Part shown: one piece after another, positions 24,085-35,500 of the stretch | Position numbering within the stretch: the first letter of the stretch is position 1 | Layout: each line of letters begins with the position of its first letter | DNA from: JANRLF01 sp033762815 | Lineage (GTDB): Bacteria; Bacteroidota; Bacteroidia; Chitinophagales; CAIOSU01 | DNA: 64,000 bases | Assembly: GCA_033762815.1 (NCBI GenBank) | Contig: JANRLF010000006.1 | Coordinates: 124,001-188,000 of the forward strand | Direction of reading: 5' to 3' | Position numbers and translations under genes: made by a program | Notes under the pieces: generated by a model | Told to the model about the DNA's origin: nothing | The model's database searches: none | What the model saw: the letters and a program-made list of their open reading frames with translations, nothing else

Positions 24085-25029
24085 ATGAGATTATCAGAGC
24101 CGATTACCCTTGAACAGGCAGCGAGTTATTTGAAACTGCCTTTTATCGGCAATCCTGAAACGCTCATTACCGGTATCAACGTGGTGCACAAAGTGGAAGA
24201 GGGCGACCTTACCTTTGTCGATTTCCATAAGTATTACGACCGATCGCTCAACTCGAAGGCATCAGTAGTAATTATTGACAAGGAAACCGACCGCCCAGGG
24301 GGTAAAGGCTTGATACTGTCTGACGACCCTTTTGGTGATTTCAATAAACTAACCTTGCGCTTCAGGCCTTTTGTGCCATCGCAGGCAATGATTAGCCCTA
24401 CAGCCGAAATAGGAGAGGGCACTCATTTACAGCCGGGGGTATTTGTGGGCAACGACGTCAAAATCGGAAAGAACTGCTTAATACATGCACATGTAACCAT
24501 TTGCGACCATACCACCATTGGCGATAACGTCATCATCCATCCCAATACGGTGATAGGGGGCGATGCTTTCTTCTTTAAAACCCGCAACGGTGAAAATTTC
24601 CGTTATGACCGTATGCATAGTTGTGGCCGCACTATTATTGAAGATGATGTAGAAATAGGCTCCAACTGTACCATTGACCGTGGTGCTACGGGCGATACGG
24701 TTATTGGGAAAGGTACCAAATTGGATAATTTAGTTCATATAGGACACGGTGCAGTGATAGGCAAAAATTGCCTCATTGCAGCACAATGCGGTATAGCAGG
24801 TAAAACCATTTTGGAGGATGAAGTCATCCTTTGGGGCCAAGTAGGTGTCTCGAAAGAATTGGTAATCGGCAAAAAGGCCATCGTACTAGCCAAATCGGGC
24901 GTAGGCAAGAACTTGGAAGGAGGCAAAAGCTACTTTGGCGCTCCGGCTGAGGAAGCCCGCAAGAAGTGGAAAGAACTAGCCATTTCGGGCAAATTGCCCC
25001 AAATTTGGGACAAGCTGGAAAGGCTTTGA
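24085..25029 (+). CDS. lpxD: UDP-3-O-acylglucosamine N-acyltransferase (LpxD family)
   Basis: 314 residues from the ATG at 24085; the longer frame from 24010 adds an unlikely leader. The N-terminal uridine-binding part has ITGINVVHKVEEGDLTFVD. The left-handed beta-helix of hexapeptide repeats runs from about residue 95 (AEIGEGTHLQPGVFVG) to 290, with the catalytic His most likely in LVHIGHGAVIG. It adds the second acyl chain in lipid A synthesis. It resembles the shorter Bacteroidota LpxD type, so it may be a second copy. It stands alone. Confidence 0.85.
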   Translation: MRLSEPITLEQAASYLKLPFIGNPETLITGINVVHKVEEGDLTFVDFHKYYDRSLNSKASVVIIDKETDRPGGKGLILSDDPFGDFNKLTLRFRPFVPSQAMISPTAEIGEGTHLQPGVFVGNDVKIGKNCLIHAHVTICDHTTIGDNVIIHPNTVIGGDAFFFKTRNGENFRYDRMHSCGRTIIEDDVEIGSNCTIDRGATGDTVIGKGTKLDNLVHIGHGAVIGKNCLIAAQCGIAGKTILEDEVILWGQVGVSKELVIGKKAIVLAKSGVGKNLEGGKSYFGAPAEEARKKWKELAISGKLPQIWDKLERL

Positions 25030-25113
25030 ACGACCCATCCACCCTTCATCGTGGATAACTCCCCTGATTTTATTCCCCGAATATCCTAAGTTTATGCAAA
25101 CTGTTGGTAGCTT

Positions 25114-26643
25114 TTGATAACCACCCTTACGCCCGGGCTTATACTGGCCATCACTCTGGCCTACTTTGCTATGTTGGTCTTTGCCGCCTGGTGGACCACC
25201 CGGCAATCGGACAATAGCAGCTTCTTCATTGGCAACCATAGTTCGCCCTGGTATTTGGTGGCCTTTGGTATGATAGGCACCTCCCTTTCCGGAGTTACTT
25301 TTATTTCCGTACCCGGAAGCGTTGGCAAGTTAGGAAGTGCTATGGGCTCATATTCTTACATTCAATTGATTATGGGCAATGTGGTGGGTTATTGGACCAT
25401 CATTTTGGTATTGATGCCACTGTATTACCGCCAGCGGCTGATTTCCATTTACAGTTATCTGGAGGAACGGTTCGGTTTTTTCAGCTACAAAACGGGAGCT
25501 TTCTTCTTTTTGCTTTCCCGTACCATAGGTTCTGCCTTTCGTTTGTTTCTGGTAGCCTTGGTGCTTCAGGCCTTCGTGTTCGATCGTTTGATTCCCGAAG
25601 GCTCTCCCTTTCAGATTACTTTCCCATTTACGGTGGCTTTTACCTTAATCCTAATATGGGTGTACACCTATAAAGGGGGAATTAAAACGATTATTTATAC
25701 CGATTCGTTACAGACTATTTTCTTGGTCGCCTCCATTATCCTTTCCATTTACTTTATTGCCGATGAACTGCAAGTAGGCCTAAAAGGACTTTATCAAACC
25801 ATTAAGGCCAGCCCCTATGCGCAAATGTTCTTTTGGGATGCCAAACAAGAAAACTACTTTTTCAAACAGTTCCTGAGCGGTTTCTTTATAGCACTGGCCA
25901 TGGTAGGGCTTGACCAGGACCTCATGCAGAAAAACATCAGTTGCCGTAATTTGAAAGAGGCCCAGTTGAATATGTTCAGTTTCAGTATTATCATTTTGAT
26001 TATCAATATCCTTTTTGTGTCTTTAGGGGCTTTACTATATATCTACAGTGCCAAAACAGGTATTGTACCACCTGCCCGCACCGATTATCTATTTCCCATG
26101 TTGGCACTGGAACACTTTGCTCCCGTGGTGGGTATTTTGTTTTTACTAGGCATCATTGCCGCCACCTATGCCAGTTCCGATTCGGCATTAACGGCCCTTA
26201 CCACCTCCTTCTGCATCGATTTTCTTAACTTTTCCAAACGTACTGACGAGCCGGAGGAAAATTTGAAACAAATCAGGCACAGGGTGCATCTGGGCTTTAC
26301 CTTCGTTTTTTTCTTGCTGATAGTAGCTTTCCGCTATTTGTTCGAAGAAAGTGTGGTGACCCTCATTTTCACCATTGCCGGTTATACATATGGTCCATTG
26401 CTGGGGCTATATGCCTTTGGTATACTGACTAAGTTAAAGCCGAATGATAGGTGGGTGCCTATAATATGTATTTTATCGCCCATTCTTTGCTATTTCCTCA
26501 ACAAATACTCCAAGGACCTGTTTTATGGTTATGAGTTTGGCTTGACCATTATCATAGCCAATGGCTTTTTAACGTTTTTAGGACTATTACTTGTTAGTTA
26601 TATTATACCTACGCCACCTGCTCAAACATTGAAGAATACATGA
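25114..26643 (+). CDS. Sodium:solute symporter (SSS family)
   Basis: 509 residues from a TTG; the next ATG would cut into the first membrane helix. About 13 hydrophobic segments. Helix 1 is followed by the broken-helix GMIGTSLSGVTFISVPG and the sodium-site region GIIAATYASSDSALTALTTS, with the Ser pair that ligates Na+. The substrate cannot be told; many Bacteroidota copies are annotated as sugar or sialic-acid-like transporters. It is first in SSS-LOG-M23-bcp. It overlaps the LOG gene by 4 bases (ATGA). Confidence 0.88.
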   Translation: MITTLTPGLILAITLAYFAMLVFAAWWTTRQSDNSSFFIGNHSSPWYLVAFGMIGTSLSGVTFISVPGSVGKLGSAMGSYSYIQLIMGNVVGYWTIILVLMPLYYRQRLISIYSYLEERFGFFSYKTGAFFFLLSRTIGSAFRLFLVALVLQAFVFDRLIPEGSPFQITFPFTVAFTLILIWVYTYKGGIKTIIYTDSLQTIFLVASIILSIYFIADELQVGLKGLYQTIKASPYAQMFFWDAKQENYFFKQFLSGFFIALAMVGLDQDLMQKNISCRNLKEAQLNMFSFSIIILIINILFVSLGALLYIYSAKTGIVPPARTDYLFPMLALEHFAPVVGILFLLGIIAATYASSDSALTALTTSFCIDFLNFSKRTDEPEENLKQIRHRVHLGFTFVFFLLIVAFRYLFEESVVTLIFTIAGYTYGPLLGLYAFGILTKLKPNDRWVPIICILSPILCYFLNKYSKDLFYGYEFGLTIIIANGFLTFLGLLLVSYIIPTPPAQTLKNT

Positions 26644-27335
26644 CTTTTGAAGAAAAAAACAGAAGGGATTGGACGAATCTAAAGGCTGAATCGTCTTGGG
26701 CCATATTCAAAATCATGTCGGAATTTGTAGAGGGTTTCGAAAAGCTGAATCATATCGGCCCCTGTATTTCCATTTTCGGTTCAGCCCGCACCGCCCCTGA
26801 CCATCCCTATTACATAGCTACAGAAGAGATTGCCCGTAAGCTGGCCTTGGAAGGCTTCGGCATCATTAGTGGCGGTGGCCCGGGCATTATGGAGGCAGCA
26901 AACAAAGGTGCCCGCTCGGTTGGTGGGGCCAGTGTGGGCCTCAACATTGACTTGCCTATGGAACAAGGGGCCAACCCTTATATCGATTTGGATAAACTCA
27001 TCAACTTCCGCTATTTCTTTGTGCGGAAAGTAATGTTCGTGAAGTACGCACAAGCTTTCGTAATGATGCCGGGCGGCTTTGGAACCCTTGATGAAATGTT
27101 CGAATGCCTTACCCTGGTACAAACCCGGAAAATAGAGCGCATACCGCTTATTCTTTACGGCAGCGAATATTGGGGCGGTTTGATTCAGTGGATTAACGAC
27201 AGTGTATTGACCCGACAAAGAAACATCAGCCCCGGGGACGTTGACTTCATTCAAGTAGTGGACAGTGCCGATAAAGTGGTGGAGGTGATTCGCGAATTCT
27301 ATAAAGCCGACAATACTTTACAACCCAACTTCTGA
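26640..27335 (+). CDS. LOG family protein (TIGR00730 type)
   Basis: 231 residues. Rossmann-like fold with ISIFGSARTAPDHPYY, GGGPGIMEAANKGA, and the family signature MMPGGFGTLDEMFE, where Arg and Glu cleave the N-glycosidic bond of nucleoside 5'-monophosphates. Bacterial LOG proteins act as pyrimidine/purine nucleotide 5'-monophosphate nucleosidases or make cytokinin-like bases. It is cytosolic. The stop shares its last A with the ATG of the next gene. Confidence 0.9.
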   Translation: MTFEEKNRRDWTNLKAESSWAIFKIMSEFVEGFEKLNHIGPCISIFGSARTAPDHPYYIATEEIARKLALEGFGIISGGGPGIMEAANKGARSVGGASVGLNIDLPMEQGANPYIDLDKLINFRYFFVRKVMFVKYAQAFVMMPGGFGTLDEMFECLTLVQTRKIERIPLILYGSEYWGGLIQWINDSVLTRQRNISPGDVDFIQVVDSADKVVEVIREFYKADNTLQPNF

Positions 27336-29032
27336 TGGTGGGGGCCAGTTTACAGCGGGCATTGTCTATCTGCTGCATATTGTTGGCAGATTATTTGGCA
27401 ATGGGCCAAACGTATTCCCCTCCCATCCAATTGCCCATATTGCTTTCAGGTACCTATGGCGAAATGCGGGCAGGTCATTTCCATGCCGGTATCGATATCC
27501 GTACCAATGGCATTATCGGCTATCCGGTACTGGCAGTGGCTGACGGATATGTGTCCCGAATCAAAGTATCGGCTACCGGCTATGGCAATGCTTTATATAT
27601 CAACCACCCCAACGGCACTACTTCCGTTTACGGGCATTTGGATAGCTACAACGATACCATCCGTAGTTTTGTAAAAAAGCAACAATACCAAAAGGAACGA
27701 TTCGAAGTAGATGAATTTCCAAATGCCAGCCTGCTAAAAGTCAAAAAGGGAGATACCATCGCCTATTCTGGCAATAGCGGCAGTTCGGGTGGGCCGCATT
27801 TGCATTTCGAAATAAGGAATACCCAAACTGAAATACCCCTGAACCCTGCATTGCATGGGTTTAAGCTAAAAGACAACATTGCTCCCGATATCCGCCAACT
27901 GTACATTTATGCACTGGCTGACAGCTTGACTACTTCCCCCAAATCAATGGAAGTCCCTAAACCCACTAAGCCAGGGTGGTATGCCCTAAAAAGCCCAGTG
28001 TTGGTAAATTGCCAGCGCATAGGTATTGGGTTATTTACTACTGATAAAATGAACGGCAATTCCCTGTCCAATGACGTTTATAAAATAGAAATGCGGGTGA
28101 ATGATTCTTTGGTTTATCGGTTCACCGCCGATAATATCCCCTTCGATATGGCCCGATATGTACAAGCGCATGAAGATTATGCCATGGATATCGCAACGGG
28201 CAGGCGCATACACCGTTGCTGGAAACTGCCGGGCAACTTGTTGAACATATACAAAACGGTGAACAATGGCATTATACAGTTGTCAAAAAACAAATCGACC
28301 AGTATATCCATTAAGGTGTGGGACCAAAACTTGAATGTTGCCCAGTTAAGTTTTAAAGTAGCTTACGACCCTAATAGCAAAGCTTTTAAAACCGTAGCAC
28401 CCAGTGCAGACCCCATTTTCCTTTTCGATAAAAAGAACGAATTCAGAACGGATGAACTGAGTTTGTCGCTCCCTGCCGGTGCCTTGTATGATAATGTGCG
28501 TTTTACTTACCGCTCAGAGCAGGCAAATGACCCTGAAATTTATTCTTCCATCCATTACATTGATGAAGATACGGTACCGGTACATAAGTATTATAAGTTG
28601 GGAATAAAGCCACTTAGGCTGCCCCAAGCATTTTTCCCTTATGCGGTGATTGTGCTGAGAAACCGCGATAACAGCCTGAAAGCATATAACAGCATTTGGC
28701 AGGATACTTTGCTTACTTGCCAAACACGCGATTTCGGTACTTACTATGTAATGCTGGACATGCAAATACCTACCATACAGCCTTTAAGCAACGACAATGA
28801 TTATAGCGACAAGGATAAAATTGCTTTTAAGATAAGTGATGCCCTATCGGGGATAGAAAAGTACCAAGGCCTTATTGACGGCAAATGGGCCTTGTTCGAA
28901 TACGATGCAAAGAATGATTTGCTGTACCATACGTTCGAAAAAAACTTGGCCCCTGGCGAACATCAACTGGACTTACTTGTTAGCGATAAAGTAAATAACA
29001 AAGCCACTTTCAGTCTCCAATTCAAAAAATAA
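27335..29032 (+). CDS. M23 family metallopeptidase
   Basis: 565 residues. The signal peptide ends about AMG-Q25. The lysostaphin-type domain follows, with zinc ligands H50 and D54 (HAGIDIR) and the later PHLHFEIRN (about 152-160) carrying the catalytic and metal His. Residues about 190-565 form a long beta-rich C-terminal region with no recognised fold. It should act in the periplasm on peptidoglycan cross-links. It starts on the last base of the LOG stop. Confidence 0.9.
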   Translation: MVGASLQRALSICCILLADYLAMGQTYSPPIQLPILLSGTYGEMRAGHFHAGIDIRTNGIIGYPVLAVADGYVSRIKVSATGYGNALYINHPNGTTSVYGHLDSYNDTIRSFVKKQQYQKERFEVDEFPNASLLKVKKGDTIAYSGNSGSSGGPHLHFEIRNTQTEIPLNPALHGFKLKDNIAPDIRQLYIYALADSLTTSPKSMEVPKPTKPGWYALKSPVLVNCQRIGIGLFTTDKMNGNSLSNDVYKIEMRVNDSLVYRFTADNIPFDMARYVQAHEDYAMDIATGRRIHRCWKLPGNLLNIYKTVNNGIIQLSKNKSTSISIKVWDQNLNVAQLSFKVAYDPNSKAFKTVAPSADPIFLFDKKNEFRTDELSLSLPAGALYDNVRFTYRSEQANDPEIYSSIHYIDEDTVPVHKYYKLGIKPLRLPQAFFPYAVIVLRNRDNSLKAYNSIWQDTLLTCQTRDFGTYYVMLDMQIPTIQPLSNDNDYSDKDKIAFKISDALSGIEKYQGLIDGKWALFEYDAKNDLLYHTFEKNLAPGEHQLDLLVSDKVNNKATFSLQFKK

Positions 29033-29037
29033 TACCC

Positions 29038-29499
29038 ATGTTCCATTTAAAAGAGGGCGACAAAGCCCCTGATTTTAGTGCCAATGACCAGCATGGCAAT
29101 ACCCTGAGCCTTAGCGGCCTTAAAGGCAAAAAAGTTATCTTGTTTTTCTATCCCAAAGATGATTCCCCCACCTGCACGAAGGAAGCTTGCAATTTTAGGG
29201 ATAATTATGAAAGCCTTGCCAAACAAGGTTTTACAGTTATAGGGGTAAGTGCCGACACGGAAAAATCGCACGCTAAGTTTGCCAATAAGTTCAGCTTGCC
29301 CTACCACTTGTTGACGGACGTAGATAAGAAAATCGTGAACGATTACGGGGTATTCGGCGATAAACTCTTTATGGGCAAAATCATACAAAGTATCCACCGC
29401 ATCACTTTTGTCATTAATGAGCAGGGCATTATTGAACGTATTATCGACAAAGTGGAAAGCGCGAGGGCTACTGAGCAGTTGTTGGAAGCCCTAGCCTAA
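29038..29499 (+). CDS. bcp: Thioredoxin-dependent thiol peroxidase (Bcp/PrxQ)
   Basis: 153 residues. The peroxidatic and resolving Cys lie five apart in DDSPTCTKEACNFRD, the PrxQ arrangement. FYPKDDSPTC and GVSADTEKSHAKFANKF are typical. It reduces peroxides in the cytosol with thioredoxin. It starts 5 bases after the peptidase stop and ends the operon at a strong terminator. Confidence 0.95.
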   Translation: MFHLKEGDKAPDFSANDQHGNTLSLSGLKGKKVILFFYPKDDSPTCTKEACNFRDNYESLAKQGFTVIGVSADTEKSHAKFANKFSLPYHLLTDVDKKIVNDYGVFGDKLFMGKIIQSIHRITFVINEQGIIERIIDKVESARATEQLLEALA

Positions 29500-29511
29500 A
29501 GGGAATGGTCA

Positions 29512-29556
29512 TAAAAAAAAGCGAGCCGGCTCCATTAAAGGGCCGGCTCGCTCGTT
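29512..29556. terminator. Bidirectional rho-independent terminator
   Basis: A perfect 10-bp stem GCGAGCCGGC (29521-29530) and GCCGGCTCGC (29542-29551), with an A-run before it and TCGTTTT after it. It serves bcp on the plus strand and, with the A-run read as T, the adhesin gene ending at 29582 on the minus strand. Confidence 0.9.
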
Positions 29557-29581
29557 TTAGCATCCTAGGATATTGATAAAA

Positions 29582-32500
29582 TTACTTGCTTAAGGTAACA
29601 CGCTTCACTACACTGCTGCCAGCATAGGAAATCTTCGCAAAATAAACACCCGCTGCTTGTGCCGATAAATCAAACTGTTGGTTGATGCGGCTAACGGCAG
29701 TAAACTGCTCCTCTGATATTTTCTCGCCCAATACATTGTACCATTCCAATTTCAGGTCATCGGCCTTCGCCAATTCGAAACGGATAGTTACATTGCCTGT
29801 AGTTGGGTTAGGATACAATTCGAACCTTATTGGGGCTATTTCCGCTATACCCACAAACTCATCGACCAATACTGAATCAACCGCGCTACAACCATTAGCA
29901 TCGCTTACGGTAACGGTATAGGTACCGGCCGTCAAGTTGATAATCAATGAACTGGATTGCCCGTTGCTCCAATCGTAGCTGATAATGCCGGTGCCACCAG
30001 TGGCAACCACTGAAGCGGTGCCGCCCAAGCCAACACTGGTTTCAGGGGTGCTGCTCATGGTAAGGTCAATAGCATCAGGTTCGGTAACATTTAAACCCGT
30101 CAATTGGGCGGTACAACCATTGGCATCAGTAACTGTAACCCCATAAGTACCAGCTTCCACATTGCTTAGGTTTTGGCTGGTGCTGTTATCTGACCATTCG
30201 AAGGTAAATCCTCCATTACCGCCTGATACATTCAACGTAATGCCGCCATCACTACCTCCGTTGCAATCCACATTATTTACTGAAGGATTGGCAGTGATAT
30301 TGCTTGGCTGTGTAACTGAGGCAGTAGCCGTTGCGGTACAACCGTTGGCATCAGTAGCAACAACGGTATAGTTTCCTGTGGCCAAGTTCAAAGCGGTATC
30401 GTTCGCTGTTGGTGGCACGGTATTCCAGCTAAAGTTGATGGTACCAGTACCGCCACTTGCGGTAGCAAACACAGCACCGTCGCCAGCCCCATTACAGCTA
30501 GCAGCCTGCGCATTTGCTGTAGCCACCAAAGCAGTAGGCTGCGTAATGGTGACAGTAGCAGTAGCCGAACAGTTGTTGGCATCAGTAGCGGTAACTACGT
30601 AGGTACCGGCTGCCAATCCTGTAGCATTAGCATTATTTTGTGCAGGCACGGTATTCCAAGCATAGGCTATGGTTCCTGTACCACCCGTAGCATTTGCTAG
30701 GGCAGCCCCAGTGCTAAGGCCGTTGCAGGTTACATTGGTGCCATTTACTGTCAGGTTCAGCGCATTAGGTTGAGTAATGCTTGTGCTTTGAGTACCTGTG
30801 CAGCCATTGGCATCGGTAATGGTAACGGTGTATGAGCCTGGTGCCAAACCGCTCAAGTTAGCTCCCGATTGTTGGGGAGTGGTATTCCATAAATACGTGT
30901 AACCTGGCGTACCGCCCGTGCCAACGATAGAAGCTATGCCGTTGTTCAAGCCATTGCAGGTAACATTGGTACGGGAAATGGTACCCCCTACAGCGACAGG
31001 CTGGGTGATTACTACAGTTGTGGAAGCTTGGCAACCAGCATTGTCGGTCACGTTCAGGATAATGCTGCCTGCTGATAAACCTGTAATGGCGCTGGTTGTT
31101 TGAATAGGAGCCGTCAGCCATTGATAGGTATATCCAGGAGTACCACCTGATACGGTAGCGCTTGCAACACCATTATTACCACCAAAGCAGGTAACATTGG
31201 TTGAAGAGATATCGATATCAATAGAATCGGGTTGGTTAACTGTTGCAGTGGCGAAAGCATTACAGCCAGAAAGGTTGTCCAATACGGTAATATTGTACAC
31301 CCCGGCACTTAAGCCAGTAGCTCCTGAAGTGCTATTGGCTATAGGCGACCAGCTATAAGTGTAGTTGCCGCCACCACCTACCACGGTGACGTTCACGGTT
31401 CCATTATTACCACCATAGCAGGTAACTGGAGTGGCCGAGGCACTGGCAGTATGCGGTGCAGGCTCGGTTACGGTACCTGAGCCACTGGCGGTACAGCCAC
31501 CAGCATCAGTAACGGTAACGGTGTACACCCCGCCCGACAAATTGTTGGCTACTGCACCATTTTGTACAGGGCTGGTGTTCCAAGTGAAAGTGTAAGGCGA
31601 TGCACCATTGCTGGCAGTAGCGGTCAAAGAACCATCGGCAATGCCGCAGCCTGAAGTTTGGTCAGTGTTTACTGAAACAGTTACCGGGTTGGAAGGTGCG
31701 CCCACGGTACCAGAAGCGGTAGTGGTACAGCCATTGGCATCAGTAACGGTTACTGTATAGTTGCCGGCTGCCAATCCCGTTGCGGTAGCATTGGTTTGAA
31801 CTGGGCTGGTGTTCCAGGCGAAGCTGTAGCCTGAGGTACCACCGGTAGCATTTACAGTAATGGTACCATTGTTAGATCCTGCACAGGACAAAGGAGTACT
31901 TGCAGTAATAGCTGCTTGCAATGCCGAAGCCGGTTGTGTAATAGTGCGAGTGGTAGTGACACTGCAACCAGCAGCATCGGTCAAGGTAAGTATATAGCTT
32001 CCTGCGGCCAGGTTGGAAACAGTTGAACTATTGCCGCCATTGCTCCACAGATAAGTATAAGGTGAACTGCCGCCGGTAACTGCCACCGATATAGAGCCAG
32101 TATTAGTTCCAAAACAATTGACATTAGTTTGGTTGGTGACAGTAACTACTGGGGTAGAAGGACTGGAAACCGTGGTACTGGCGGTAGCACTACATCCGTT
32201 GGCATCCGTTACGGTAACAGTGTAGGTGCCAGCTGCCAAGCCACTAATGGTAGCAGTTGTTTGATTATTGCTCCATAGGTAGGTTGCGGTTCCGGTAGCG
32301 CCCGTTACGGTAGCAGTAGCGGTGCCGTTACTTTGGGCACAAGTGGCATTGGTAGCAGTTGCTCCAACCGCAATGGTTCCTGAAGTGCTGCTAATAGTCG
32401 CAGTGCGTGTCAAAGAACAGCCGTTGGCATCAGTAACACTTACCGTATAAGTACCCGCAACCACATTACTAATGGTGGAAGTGGTTTGGTTGTTGCTCCA

Positions 32501-35500
32501 AGCATAAGTAAATGGAGCTGTTCCGCCAGTTACAGAAACGGTAGCGGTTCCTGTAGCAGATGCACAAGTAGCTGGTGTAGTAGCGGTGGTAGCACTCAAG
32601 TTACCGCTGCTTGCTGTCACGGTTGCCGTTCCGGTGGTAGTACAGCCATTGGCATCAGTAATAGTTACCGTATAGGTACCAGCGGCCAAAGCACTGATGC
32701 TGGCGGTAGTTTGGTTAGTGCTCCACAAGTAGTTATAAGGAGCAGTGCCACCACTTGGTGCAGCGGTTGCAGTTCCATTGGTAGAGGCACATACTGCAGG
32801 GGTAGTGCTGATATTCGGCAAAATAGTGCTGTTGTTGGTACCGATTACCACACTGGAGGTGCCGGTACAACCATTGGCATCGGTTACGGTTACAATGTAC
32901 GAACCAGCAGTTAAGTTACTTGCAGTAGCTGTGGTTTGAATAGGTGAGGTGCCCCAGCGGAAAGTATAGGGGGTAACGCCACCGGTACCAGTTACGGTAG
33001 CCGAACCATTGGCCGCAGTACAAGTAGCATTGGTCACGTTGCTGGTGGCTGAAATAGTTGGGCAAGTAACGGTAACACATTGTTGGAAAGCAATGTAATG
33101 CGAAACATCTAGGCCCCAGCTGTTATTCGGATCGTTATAAGGGAACCACGCCCCAGTATTCCATAACTCCCATGCGGTACCGCTTCCTGCGGCTATATCT
33201 CCATCGGTAGTGTGATAAAGGGCAATGGTATCTCCGGCACTGTATGCAAAAGATACTCCAATATAAAAGTCGCCCGTAGGATTAGGATTGGTTGGGAAAT
33301 TGACCGTAGTAAACCTGAAAGCGGCAACATCTGCGGCAATAGTGCTGTAAGCTACCCTTCTGGACGCCAATACCGTGCCTGGGGCGCCGCCTGTGCCGTT
33401 GGCATCCCAAAGGCTTACCGTTACGGAATCTGTTGGGCTATTGAACCTAGCTACGGCAAACAACAAAAATGCTTGGCTAATAGGGGTACCAGGGTTAGGG
33501 TTTCCGAACAACTCAGCTTTGGCAGCATCACCAAAGTTGTTGTGGCCAGAGATAAAGCCCCATGTACCTGTATTGACCAACCTAATGGTATCGGGATTGG
33601 CCAAGGCAACGTCAAAATTGATAAAGGTATCACAGTCAAGGTAGGTATTGTTACCTGCGGTAACGGTAATATAGTTCACTTTGGTTTCTGTATCGCTGCC
33701 AGTAGCGTTGGTGGCTACCAGGGACACGGTATAAGTGCCAGGGGTATTGTAAACAATATTACTAGGGTTTCTCTGGGTAGAAGTGCCGGGAGTACCTCCG
33801 TTGAATGTCCACTGCCATGAAGTAGGCGTATTGGTTGACAAGTCAGTGAAGTTGACACTGCCACCTGCGGTAACAGTTGTTTGGTTGGCGGTGAAATCAG
33901 CCACTGGGGCTGCGGCCACGGCATTTACCGTAATATAAGCAGTCTTTGTTTCGGTATCCGCTCCGCCTGCATTGGAAGCAGTAAGGGTCACGGGATAAAC
34001 CCCAGCGGTGTTGTATACAATGTTAGTCGGGTTTTGTGCGGTGGAGGAACTTGGTGTGCCGCCGGGGAATGACCATGACCATGCCGTTGGGCTATTGGTA
34101 GAGAGGTCGGTAAAGTTAACGTTGCCGCCTACGGTGATAGTAGTTTGGTTAGCGGTGAAGTCAGCCACGGGGGCTGCAGGAGCCGCTTGCGGACAAACGA
34201 TAGGGAAAATTAGGAGCGATAAATCCAAATCCCATGAATTGGCCGCATCGGTGAAAGAAAACCAAGAGTTATTGGAAAATTGCTCATAAGCATAATTCGG
34301 ACGGGCAGCATTCGAGGAACCTGCCGTGATGATACCTACCGTATCACCGTTGGCATAGGTCATTGTCCAACCAATAAAGAACGTGTCCTGCACAGTAATG
34401 GGTGGGTTGAAAACCACGGTAGTGGGAAGGGTATCATTGATATCGGAAATGATTTGGGTGATCAGTACGGTTTCGCTGCCTAGTACAGTAGCGGGCAAAC
34501 CAGTTGCTGGATTGTTTGACCAAACAGTAGCGGTAATAAACGATGCAGGATTATTGGTCATCGCATCGCCAAAGTAATAGTCAGCTTCCGTTACTTGATA
34601 GCCAGGATTGGCATTGCTGAATTTTTCTGCTTTAGCCCTATCGCCATAGCCATTATGACCGGCAATGTAGCCGCCATTGCTTGACCCGATAAGGCCTAAT
34701 GTATCGCCAACAAAGTAATGCGACAACGAATCGCAAGTGCCACCACCACCAGCGGAGTTGACCGTGATATAATTGGTGCGCGTAAAGGTATTGTTACCGC
34801 CAGCATTGGTTGCGGTAAGCGTTACGCTGTAAGTACCCGGTGTATTATAGGTAATGGTTGGGTTGCGAATGGTGGAAGTGGAAGGGGTACCACCCGGAAA
34901 ACTCCATGACCAAGACGTAGGTGTGTTGGTAGATAAATCAGTAAAAGCAACGGAACCACCGGCTGTAAGCGTGGTGGGCGTACCTGTAAAATTAGCCACC
35001 GGGGCTGGTATGCCCGAAGCAATATCTACCGTTAAGTAAGCACTCACCAAAAACGATTGAATATAGAAAGACTCGCAATTAGCTGCGGTGAAACCACCAC
35101 TGGCATCACAGTCGAAAAACAAATCAGATGAAGCGTAAGCACCGCTTAGGCTAGTAGCACCGTTCCACAATATGATATTATAAAAATTGTTGTCAGGAAC
35201 AATGGATGGGTAAGCGATACAAGAAGTTGGGCAACGATCGCTGTAAACGCCCAACAGTTCAAAGGTGTTACTGGTATCGCCTGAATAGAATACGCCCACG
35301 CCAAAACGTTGGTTGGCTGCCAAAGTCAAATTGGGGAAAAAGCGAAGGTCAGCAAAATCGATAGGGGAGATAGAGGTATTCACCACAATGGTGTCAGACC
35401 AAAGTATCGCATCGGTAATGTTGTTCGAAACATTGATGCTAGGACCAGCAACCGGTAAGTTGTACACTCTTATAATTAGGGTATCGTTGTTGCCAGTGAT

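Noticed and set aside
33212..33820. 202-codon open frame opposite the adhesin
   Set aside because: Shadow frame of the repeat-rich adhesin; many such frames lie along the whole gene because of its biased codons.
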